A stretch of DNA of 15,211 bases, taken from the NCBI GenBank assembly GCA_947457085.1, contig CANGUS010000012.1, positions 1 to 15,211 of the forward strand, read 5' to 3'. The notes under the pieces are model-generated. The model was not told where the DNA came from. It saw only the letters and a list, made by a program, of their open reading frames with translations, and ran no database searches. The position numbers were made by a program, and so were the translations under genes. Of this stretch, positions 1 to 6,421 are shown in pieces. How positions within the stretch are numbered: the first letter of the stretch is position 1; each line of letters starts with the position of its first letter. Source of the stretch: Bacteroidota bacterium. GTDB lineage: Bacteria > Bacteroidota > Bacteroidia > Chitinophagales > Chitinophagaceae.

Positions 1-409
1 AGAGCGACATGAATTTTTCACTGTCTATCCTTACTTTTTCTAAAACAGCCAAGGTTTCACCACTTCGTTGATCTTCAAAACGTTGGTATGGAAGCTGCAG
101 TGCACGTTTCAATCCATCGGTATACACATCTGCGCCAAATCGTTGAATCACGGTGTTTACTGTATAATCTTGAAAAGCCTTTGCAGTTCTTGAAATCATG
201 GCAACGCCAATCATGAAGCCAATAAATTTTAAAGCATTTAAAACATACTCATTTAATGGAACCGTTTGGTAATGTTCTTTTATGTAATCAAATAGTTTTC
301 CAAAAAAAACGGGGTCTAATAACGAGAAGCTGGTATTTAATGTTGCTAAAAAGAAAGAAAGAAAGACAAATCCTTTATATCGAGATAAATAGTGGAGTAA
401 AATTTTCAT
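1..409 (-). CDS. ABC transporter, N-terminal part of the membrane domain (partial)
   Basis: This gene runs off the left edge, so only its first 136 codons are visible. The start is the ATG at 409-407, which reads MKILLHYLSRYKGFVFLSFF. The segment continues with a hydrophobic stretch, a second membrane stretch around residues 60-72, and then a passage with RFGADVYTDGLKRALQLPYQ and FEDQRSGETLAVLEKVRID. That arrangement is typical of the transmembrane domain of type-IV (exporter-type) ABC half-transporters, where the first helices are followed by the first long cytoplasmic loop (…LPxxxFExxRSGE…). The nucleotide-binding domain would lie outside the window, so the substrate cannot be told. An exact TAnnTTTG promoter octamer lies eight bases upstream of the ATG, which supports this start. 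The gene is divergent from the Sco-like gene at 514. Confidence 0.82.
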   Translation of the reverse strand, partial: MKILLHYLSRYKGFVFLSFFLATLNTSFSLLDPVFFGKLFDYIKEHYQTVPLNEYVLNALKFIGFMIGVAMISRTAKAFQDYTVNTVIQRFGADVYTDGLKRALQLPYQRFEDQRSGETLAVLEKVRIDSEKFMSL

Positions 410-417
410 TTGAATGG

Positions 418-425
418 CAAAGGTA
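418..425 (-). promoter_or_regulatory. Bacteroidota -7 promoter element (TACCTTTG) for the ABC exporter
   Basis: On the minus strand this octamer matches the Bacteroidota sigma-ABfr -7 consensus TAnnTTTG exactly. It sits eight bases before the ABC transporter ATG, so the 5' leader would be only a few bases long. I see no convincing -33 TTTG element at the usual distance. Confidence 0.55.
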
Positions 426-501
426 ACATAATTAGTTATTTGAATATATCATATAGAAAAATCATTTTTAAATTTTCAAATAGGAATAGCAATAATATAA
501 T

Positions 502-509
502 TACTTTTG
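502..509 (+). promoter_or_regulatory. Bacteroidota -7 promoter element (TACTTTTG) for the Sco/DUF420/FNR cluster
   Basis: This is an exact TAnnTTTG match ending four bases before the ATG at 514. In Bacteroidota, transcription starts about five bases after the final G of this element, so the first transcribed base would be at or next to the A of the start codon. That implies a leaderless or nearly leaderless transcript. No clear -33 element is visible. Confidence 0.55.
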
Positions 510-513
510 CAGC

Positions 514-1200
514 ATGCAGAAAAGGAACAAACTGAAAAGTTTATTTTTCGGTCTTTTATTCAGTTTTTTAGTGCCATTGGGCGCCTATTTATTTTTAAAA
601 TTCAGTGGTCATGATGGCAGAATGCCTTTGCCCAAATTTTATGGTATCGAAAAAATAGACAGTCCGCTGGTTGATGGAAAAATAAAACCAGACACGGTGT
701 ATCGTTTGGTTAAGGATTTAAAGTTGGTCAATCAATTAGGAGATTCTATTTCCCTCAACGAAACACTTAAAGGGAAAATTTTGGTGATGAACTTTTTTAA
801 AACAGCAAATGATGAGCAAAGTAAAGTAATAACAAATTGTGTAAGATTATTAAACAAAGCTTTTCTTAAAAATGATTCTACCATGCGTTTTGTTTCTATT
901 TCTATTGATTCTAAAAATGATACTATTTTGGCACTTCGTTCATATGCTGACAACCAAAAAGCGAATCACGACAAATGGCTTTTTTGCAATGGTAGTGACA
1001 GTAGCATTCAAAACTACCTTCAAAATGAATTAGAATTGCAAAAAAATGATTACTCTAAAATTGTATTAATTGATAAATATCGAAATATTAGAGGCTATTA
1101 TAATGGGCTAGATTCAAATAATGTTCGATTGTGTGCAGAGGATATTTCTTATTTGATGGTTGAGAAAAATTTATACCACGAAAAAAACAGAAGAAGATAG
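514..1200 (+). CDS. Sco1/SenC-like thioredoxin-fold protein lacking the copper ligands
   Basis: This is a 228-residue membrane-anchored protein. Residues 11-30 form one N-terminal membrane helix (signal anchor), and the rest should be periplasmic. The C-terminal part reads KIVLIDKYRNIRGYYNGLD (182-200), which closely matches the conserved end of Sco proteins (…LIDKxGxIRGYYDG…). The N-terminal LPKFYGIE (39-46) is also Sco-like. True Sco proteins carry copper on a CxxxC motif and a distal His and serve assembly of the CuA site of cytochrome c oxidase. Here the CxxxC position reads TANDEQ (97-102), giving Ala98 and Gln102, and the distal His is replaced by Tyr180. The Cys residues present (109, 158, 207) do not form a CxxxC. 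The protein is therefore unlikely to bind copper in the standard way. The following DUF420 gene is 35 bases downstream, which suggests co-transcription and a role in oxidase maturation. Confidence 0.75.
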   Translation: MQKRNKLKSLFFGLLFSFLVPLGAYLFLKFSGHDGRMPLPKFYGIEKIDSPLVDGKIKPDTVYRLVKDLKLVNQLGDSISLNETLKGKILVMNFFKTANDEQSKVITNCVRLLNKAFLKNDSTMRFVSISIDSKNDTILALRSYADNQKANHDKWLFCNGSDSSIQNYLQNELELQKNDYSKIVLIDKYRNIRGYYNGLDSNNVRLCAEDISYLMVEKNLYHEKNRRR

Positions 1201-1235
1201 TTTTTTCTGTAAAAAATTTAAAAATAAACTAAAAA

Positions 1236-1820
1236 ATGTTAGAACAAACTATACAAAAAAACGATAAAAAAGCAAATTGGTTAATCTGGATTTTTTCTGC
1301 AATTGTATTTGCAGCAGTAACCATCCTCGATAAAATTGAATTGAAAGTGAACTTGGGTTTTGATCCACACATTTTTGCTATGCTTAGTGCATTAGTAAAC
1401 TCATTAGTTGCCATTCTTTTAATATGGGGCTTAATTACAATCAAACAAAAAGAGTATAAGAAACACAAAACAATTATGTTGTTTACGATGGTATTATCAG
1501 TGTTGTTTTTAGTATTTTATATTGCACATCATTTATTTACTGGAGAAACTAATTATGGCGATTTAGACCACAATCACATTTTATCTGATGAAGAAAAGTC
1601 ACTTGCAGGTATATCTCGATATATTTATTATTTTATTATTAGTACACATGTAACCCTAGCTGGTTTAGTTATGCCTTTTGTGTTATTTAGTGCTTATCGT
1701 GCCTTGACATCTGAATTTGATAAACATAAAAAGTTGGTAAGATACACTTTTCCTATTTGGTTATATGTTGCCATAACTGGCGTTGTCGTTTATTTAATGA
1801 TTGTAAAATATTATCAATAG
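1236..1820 (+). CDS. DUF420 (CtaM/YozB-like) membrane protein, haem-copper oxidase maturation
   Basis: This is a 194-residue integral membrane protein with about five helices (roughly 15-32, 46-69, 79-100, 127-153 and 170-191). Histidines recur at helix ends (H45 in FDPH, H77, H98/H99 in YIAHH, H138 in STHV, H164 in DKHKK). This pattern, the IYYF…STH segment and the RYTFPIWLYVA segment identify the DUF420 family. Members such as CtaM are required for maturation of aa3-type haem oxidases in Firmicutes, and in Bacteroidota the gene commonly sits beside sco and cytochrome oxidase genes. An Sco-like gene lies immediately upstream here. An unusual feature is the loop at 109-120, DLDHNHILSDEE, which fits an EF-hand calcium loop. 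The assignment to the family is firm; the exact role is inferred from homology and context. Confidence 0.85.
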   Translation: MLEQTIQKNDKKANWLIWIFSAIVFAAVTILDKIELKVNLGFDPHIFAMLSALVNSLVAILLIWGLITIKQKEYKKHKTIMLFTMVLSVLFLVFYIAHHLFTGETNYGDLDHNHILSDEEKSLAGISRYIYYFIISTHVTLAGLVMPFVLFSAYRALTSEFDKHKKLVRYTFPIWLYVAITGVVVYLMIVKYYQ

Positions 1821-1868
1821 CTTAGTGATTTTTAGTTACCTTTATTCTACCAAATAAATATCATTATT

Positions 1869-2585
1869 ATGTTAGAATGGCAAACGGGGAAAGTTATCGA
1901 AATTATTGACGAAACTCCCAACACTCGACGATTTTTTATTGAAACGCCATCTAAAGAAAATTTCATTTTTTTGCCAGGTCAATTTGTTACGCTCGATTTG
2001 CCAATTCATGAAAAGAAAAGTAAACGTTTACGCAGCTATTCTATTGCTTCTCCTCCAAACGAATCGAATATTTTTGAATTAGTGATTGTTTTGGTAGAAG
2101 AGGGTGCTGGTACCAATTATTTATTTAATAATATTAATCTGGGTGACGAACTTACATTCAGGGGACCTGCAGGAGTTTTTACACTCCCTAGAAATCTAGA
2201 AAATGATTATTATATGATTTGTACAGGCACAGGTATTGCTCCATTCAGAAGTATGCTACAACACATTTATCAGCAACAAATACCTTCCAAACATATTCAC
2301 TTAATTTATGGTACAAGAACAAAACAAGATTTATTGTACTATAAAGAAATGTCAGAGCTTGATAAAATAATGCCAAATTTTTTTTACCACCCTATTCTGT
2401 CAAGAGAAAATTGGGAAGGGCAAACAGGCTACGTTCATGATGTATACAAACAACTACTCATAGATAAAAAAAGAGAGGCTCATTTTTTATTATGTGGCTG
2501 GAAAAATATGATTGATGAAACCCGTCATAATTTAGCAGAAATGGGTTTTAATAAGTCTCAAATTCATTACGAACTGTATGGTTAA
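1869..2585 (+). CDS. Ferredoxin-NADP reductase-type FAD/NAD(P) oxidoreductase
   Basis: This 238-residue soluble flavoprotein has the two-domain ferredoxin-NADP reductase fold with no attached ferredoxin domain. The FAD domain (about 1-108) carries the flavin-binding RSYSIASPP at 55-63. The nucleotide domain (about 113-238) begins with CTGTGIAPFRSML (118-130), has LIYGTR (145-150), and ends with LLCGWKNMIDETRHNL (207-222), where the usual CGP is CGW. The last residues, IHYELYG, resemble the C-terminal tail of bacterial Fpr-type enzymes. It would transfer electrons between NAD(P)H and a ferredoxin, flavodoxin or haem partner; the partner is not evident. It lies 48 bases after the DUF420 gene. 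A one-mismatch promoter octamer, TACCTTTA, at 1837-1844 might give it its own start as well. The link to oxidase assembly is positional only. Confidence 0.85.
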   Translation: MLEWQTGKVIEIIDETPNTRRFFIETPSKENFIFLPGQFVTLDLPIHEKKSKRLRSYSIASPPNESNIFELVIVLVEEGAGTNYLFNNINLGDELTFRGPAGVFTLPRNLENDYYMICTGTGIAPFRSMLQHIYQQQIPSKHIHLIYGTRTKQDLLYYKEMSELDKIMPNFFYHPILSRENWEGQTGYVHDVYKQLLIDKKREAHFLLCGWKNMIDETRHNLAEMGFNKSQIHYELYG

Positions 2586-2612
2586 ATATGATTATTAATA
2601 GATCATATTTAA
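2582..2612. terminator. AT-rich perfect inverted repeat, possible bidirectional terminator
   Basis: TTAAATATGAT (2582-2592) and ATCATATTTAA (2602-2612) are perfect 11-base complements around a 9-base loop, and the left arm includes the stop codon of the flavoprotein gene. It sits between two convergent genes, where a two-way terminator is expected. The stem has only one G-C and one C-G pair and no strong T tract follows it, so termination strength is uncertain. Confidence 0.4.
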
Positions 2613-2680
2613 GGTACGTCTAATTTTAGCTTGCCATTGTATTTAAATTAAAATAATCTTTAATTGCTAGAGATTATCTA

Positions 2681-4405
2681 CTAACCATAGATTTCCTTCA
2701 TTTGATTTTGTACAAATACGCTTAATGCATTTACATTATTTGCGGAAAAATCAAAACTAATTCCTGCTGTTTGATATAACTCTTTCAATGTTTGTGTATA
2801 TCCTTTACTCAATGCCAACATGTAATTGTCTAACGTTTTTTCTTTGTCATTTTTATATTGCTTCCACATGGCAAGAGCGCCCAATTGAGCAATACCATAT
2901 TCGATATAATAAAAAGGAACTTCAAATAAATGCAATTGCTTTTGCCACAAAATTGAGCGGTATTTTTCAAGACCTGTCCACGAAATATTTTTAGGGGCAA
3001 ATTCTTCATGAATTTGTAACCAAGCAGCAGTTCGTTCCTCACTCGAATGGGTAGGATTTGTATATATCCAATGTTGAAATTTATCAATTGTTGCTATCCA
3101 AGGGAAGATAGATAAAGCTCTTTCCAACTCTTCTGCTTTAGCTCGCTTAAGTTCACTTTCATTGGCATAAAACAAGTGCCACTCATCCATACTAAAAAGC
3201 TCCATACTCATACTGGCTAATTCTGCCATCTCCATTGGATATTCTTTAAATGCACTCAATGATAAATCATGACTTAAGAAAGAATGAAGCGCATGGCCTC
3301 CTTCATGCATCATCGTTACAACATCGTCGGCTGTTCCTGCAGCATTCATAAAAATAAAAGGAGCGCCCGTTTCTGCCAAAGGGCAATTATATCCTCCAGG
3401 GGCCTTGCCTTTTCGACTATCTAAATCAAACTGATTGAGCGATTTCATTTTGCGCAAACAATCTCCAAAATAAGGACGGAGATTAGTAAACACTTCAATC
3501 GATTTAGCTAACAATTCTTCACCATTTTGAAATGGCTCCAGTGGTTTTTGACCTGCTGGTTCCGCATCTATATCATATGGTTTCAATTCATCCAATCCTA
3601 GTTGTTTGCGTTTGTGTCCATACAATTCTTCTACTATGGGTGTGATGTATTTTTTTATTGAAGCATGAAAGTTTTCACAATCATGCACAGTATAATCAAA
3701 TCGACCAAGTTCTTCAAATTTGTAATCCCGATAATTTTCAAACCCAGCATTAATTGCTATTTGGTGACGCTTAGCAAGCAATTCATCAAACATACTGTTT
3801 AATGCTACTTCATCTATTTGTCTGCGTTTATTTACTTGATGATAAACTTGTTCTCTTTTGCTTCTATCTGATGACATTAAGAATTTTGCAGCTTGTTGCA
3901 AGGTATATTCTTTCTCCTCAATGGTGATACTCATTTTACCTGTGATAGCTCCATATTGTTGAGCCAACACATTTATATCGGCACTGAGGCCTATATTTTT
4001 TTCATTAAATAGTTTGATATCTTTTTCTACGGTTCGTAAATAGTTAAAATATAAATTTTGATCAAGCTCATTGATAAATGGACTGGCTATTAATTTTTTA
4101 TTCAATGCATCAGCAAAAGGTTTTATTTTGGGCTCAATTTCCATACAGAAAAAAGTGAAATCATCTTCCAGTGCTTTATTTTCAGTATCGCAGGTCATTT
4201 TTATTTGTCTCCAACAAGCATCTTCACTAATAACAGCTTGAATTTCGCTTACATCCTGCAACCATTTTTCTAATGCCTGTAGTGATGCAATTTCTCTTAC
4301 AACCAATTCATCAAAAAAAGGTTGTAGGGCTTCCCAGTTGGTAACTATGAAATTATTTGGAATAAACTGTCTCTCTATTTTTTTTATATCGGCACTTGGG
4401 TTCAT
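2681..4405 (-). CDS. pepF: M3 family oligoendopeptidase F
   Basis: This is a 574-residue cytoplasmic zinc metallopeptidase of the M3B (PepF) type, which cleaves short peptides in the cell. The active site is MMHEGGHALHSFLS (365-378), with zinc ligands His367 and His371 and catalytic Glu368. The third ligand is probably Glu395 in MAELASMSMELF. Upstream of these, KAPGGYN (334-340) and PFIFMN (349-354) are also typical of the family. The length is normal for PepF and there is no signal peptide. The N-terminal part (about 110-190) has the usual helical region of oligopeptidase F, including the NYLRT…EKDIKLF and YGAITGKMSI segments. The gene stands alone and converges on the flavoprotein gene. Its start is supported by an exact promoter octamer 21 bases upstream. 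Nothing in it looks damaged. Confidence 0.93.
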   Translation of the reverse strand: MNPSADIKKIERQFIPNNFIVTNWEALQPFFDELVVREIASLQALEKWLQDVSEIQAVISEDACWRQIKMTCDTENKALEDDFTFFCMEIEPKIKPFADALNKKLIASPFINELDQNLYFNYLRTVEKDIKLFNEKNIGLSADINVLAQQYGAITGKMSITIEEKEYTLQQAAKFLMSSDRSKREQVYHQVNKRRQIDEVALNSMFDELLAKRHQIAINAGFENYRDYKFEELGRFDYTVHDCENFHASIKKYITPIVEELYGHKRKQLGLDELKPYDIDAEPAGQKPLEPFQNGEELLAKSIEVFTNLRPYFGDCLRKMKSLNQFDLDSRKGKAPGGYNCPLAETGAPFIFMNAAGTADDVVTMMHEGGHALHSFLSHDLSLSAFKEYPMEMAELASMSMELFSMDEWHLFYANESELKRAKAEELERALSIFPWIATIDKFQHWIYTNPTHSSEERTAAWLQIHEEFAPKNISWTGLEKYRSILWQKQLHLFEVPFYYIEYGIAQLGALAMWKQYKNDKEKTLDNYMLALSKGYTQTLKELYQTAGISFDFSANNVNALSVFVQNQMKEIYG

Positions 4406-4426
4406 ATATATTCGAAATTATAAAAG

Positions 4427-4434
4427 CAAAATTA
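4427..4434 (-). promoter_or_regulatory. Bacteroidota -7 promoter element (TAATTTTG) for pepF
   Basis: This is an exact TAnnTTTG match on the minus strand. Transcription would start about 16-17 bases before the pepF ATG at 4405. Two small palindromes, GTGATCAC (4436-4443) and ACAATTGT (4442-4449), lie directly upstream and overlap each other; whether they are an operator is unknown. Confidence 0.5.
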
Positions 4435-4642
4435 AGTGATCACAATTGTAATTATCCATTCGAGTGAAATTAAATTTAGTAGTTGAAATCAATTGAAGAA
4501 AATTATTAAATGCATAGTACCTTAGTAACAAAAAATCAAATTATAAATATAATCTTAAATAGATGTAATAAAAACAGCAATATTTACCTTTAAAATAGTT
4601 GATTTTGCCTACTTCTATCATGCACGAACGAAACATTCTAAA

Positions 4643-4650
4643 TACATTTG
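4643..4650 (+). promoter_or_regulatory. Bacteroidota -7 promoter element (TACATTTG) for the kinase-regulator pair
   Basis: This is an exact TAnnTTTG match ending five bases before the ATG at 4656. If used, transcription starts at about 4655-4656. The transcript would then exclude the earlier in-frame ATG codons at 4599 and 4620 and would be leaderless or nearly so. This decides the start chosen for the kinase. Confidence 0.5.
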
Positions 4651-4655
4651 TAAGA

Positions 4656-5747
4656 ATGAAATCTAAACAACTCAATATTCTATTTCGTTTCTTAGAAGTG
4701 ATTGCTTGGGTTATATTTTGTGCTCTACCCATTTTCTTTTTGAAAAAGCCTTCGCACGGAGAAGGGCACCCTTTTTTCCATTCGTCGTATAATTTTATTT
4801 TTTTATTTTTCATTAAAAATATAAAGTTTATTATTCTTTTTTATGTTCATGCACTTATTCTCATTCCTCGTTTTTTTGCTAATAAAAAATACACCCAGTA
4901 TATCTTATACTTAACTATTTTATTTTTAGTAGTTGTTTCAATACCTTTTATTTCTAAATATTTTTTACATATTGAAACTAATCATCACCATTTAGAAATC
5001 AATACTCTTCATAACCAGCATCAGCAATATGAACATGAAGGACATCATGGTCATCGTGGCAGAATGCCCATGATGGATATGGGGATGCATTTTTTCATGA
5101 GTATTATCATTTTGATTTTGCCTTTTTTACTACATATTTATAAAAGTTGGATTTCATCGGAAAAAGAAAAAACAGAAATTGAATTGTCATTTTTAAAAAG
5201 CCAAATCAATCATCATTTTTTATTTAATTCATTAAACAGTATTTATTCATTAAGCTTGCAAGAAAGTAAAGAAACGCCCAAAGCGGTTCATAGTCTTTCC
5301 TATATTATGAGATATGTGTTAGATGAAACGGTGAAAGATAAATCATTACTAAGTAAGGAGCTTGAATATATTCATCACTATTTATCATTACAGCGTGTGC
5401 GATTAAATGAGAAAATAAAATTAAGCTATACCGAATTAGGTGACGCTAAGAAAAATCTCATTTCACCCATGATATTGATCCCATTTATTGAAAATTGCTT
5501 CAAACATGGAATAAGCACAATTCATGATTGTGCTATTACCATTTCAATTGAAATAGAAAACAATAAACTGATTTTAAAAACAGAAAATGAAATTATATCT
5601 ACATCAAATACTAAAGAAGTCGTTTCTGGCATAGGAATTCTAAATGTAATAAAGCGTTTAGAACATGATTATTTTGAAAAATTTACATACACAAAAAATA
5701 TTACAGACAATAAATACATTGTGGAACTTAAACTTGAATTAATATGA
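4656..5747 (+). CDS. LytS-type sensor histidine kinase with His/Met-rich periplasmic loops
   Basis: I start this at the ATG at 4656 (363 residues) rather than the in-frame ATG at 4599, because an exact promoter octamer ends five bases before 4656 and the extra 19 residues precede the first membrane helix. In the longer numbering, four helices lie at about 25-48, 65-90, 99-121 and 166-183. The two loops that should face the periplasm are histidine-rich: HGEGHPFFH (53-61), and 124-164, which has eleven His and several Met (MPMMDMGMH). The cytoplasmic part is a His_kinase/HATPase module: LKSQINHHFLFNSLNSI (199-215, phosphorylated His207), the N box ISPMILIPFIENCFKHG (288-304) and the G box SGIGILNVIKRLE (343-355). 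The usual Pro before the active His is His206 here. It overlaps the regulator gene by four bases. Metal sensing is an inference from the loops. Confidence 0.85.
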   Translation: MKSKQLNILFRFLEVIAWVIFCALPIFFLKKPSHGEGHPFFHSSYNFIFLFFIKNIKFIILFYVHALILIPRFFANKKYTQYILYLTILFLVVVSIPFISKYFLHIETNHHHLEINTLHNQHQQYEHEGHHGHRGRMPMMDMGMHFFMSIIILILPFLLHIYKSWISSEKEKTEIELSFLKSQINHHFLFNSLNSIYSLSLQESKETPKAVHSLSYIMRYVLDETVKDKSLLSKELEYIHHYLSLQRVRLNEKIKLSYTELGDAKKNLISPMILIPFIENCFKHGISTIHDCAITISIEIENNKLILKTENEIISTSNTKEVVSGIGILNVIKRLEHDYFEKFTYTKNITDNKYIVELKLELI

Positions 5748-6421
5748 TGAAGTGTTTGGCAATTGATGATGAGCCTTTAGGATTGGATTTATTGGCTGGC
5801 TATTGTAAAAAAATTTCAAATATAGATTTAGTAGGAAAATTTACGAATGTAGATAAAGCAAAAGAGTATATTCTAAACAATGAAGTGGATTTATTATTTT
5901 TAGATATACAAATGCCAGACATGAATGGCATCGATTTTTACAAGCAATTTGGACAAGATAAACTTGTTGTATTTACAACCGCATTTTCTGAATATGCCTA
6001 TGAAGGATTTAATGTAAATGCAGTTGATTACTTGGTTAAACCTTTTGATTTCAATCGATTTTTAGCAAGTTGTAATAAGGCAACTGAAGTGCATCATTTA
6101 AAAAATAAAATTCATGAACAATTTATTTCAATTAAATCAGATTCTAAAATTTATAATTTAAAAGCGAGTAAAATTGTGTTTATTGAAAGTAAAGATGATT
6201 ATGTAAAAATATATTTTGTGGACGGCAAACATTTATTGAGTAAGATAACTACCAAAGGTATATTAGCAATTTTGCCGAAAGAATTTATTCGAGTACATCG
6301 CTCGTTTATCATTAATAAAAACCATGTGAATCATATTTCTACTTACAGCATTATGGTAAATCACATTGAAGTTCCTATTGGTAAAAACTACAAAATTGAA
6401 ATACAAGAATTTAATCATTAG
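5744..6421 (+). CDS. LytTR family response regulator
   Basis: This 225-residue protein has a receiver domain (about 1-118) followed by a LytTR DNA-binding domain (about 128-222). The receiver shows the acidic pair in AIDDEP (6-11), the phosphoacceptor Asp54 in LLFLDIQMPDMNG, Thr78/Thr79 in VFTTAF and Lys99 in DYLVKPFD. The LytTR domain shows IVFIESKDDYVKIYF (144-158) and FIRVHRSFIINKNHV (181-195), which are hallmark segments. The sequence ATGATGA at the junction means translation may begin at 5744 or 5747. In either case it overlaps the stop of the kinase gene, so the two are translationally coupled and form a cognate pair. No target gene is evident from the neighbours. The 3' end overlaps the convergent glycosyltransferase gene by 11 bases. 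Confidence 0.93.
   Translation: MMKCLAIDDEPLGLDLLAGYCKKISNIDLVGKFTNVDKAKEYILNNEVDLLFLDIQMPDMNGIDFYKQFGQDKLVVFTTAFSEYAYEGFNVNAVDYLVKPFDFNRFLASCNKATEVHHLKNKIHEQFISIKSDSKIYNLKASKIVFIESKDDYVKIYFVDGKHLLSKITTKGILAILPKEFIRVHRSFIINKNHVNHISTYSIMVNHIEVPIGKNYKIEIQEFNH

Noticed and set aside
2788..3087. Short frames on both strands within pepF
   Set aside because: They lie wholly inside a well-conserved peptidase gene and show no signature of their own.
4436..4449. Overlapping palindromes GTGATCAC and ACAATTGT upstream of pepF
   Set aside because: Each is only eight bases and neither recurs near other promoters in the window, so an operator cannot be supported.
4541..4813. Minus-strand 90-codon frame with Lys- and Cys-rich sequence
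   Set aside because: It is antisense to the kinase N-terminus and its promoter; the composition is that of reverse-complemented AT-rich coding DNA and it shows no recognisable domain.
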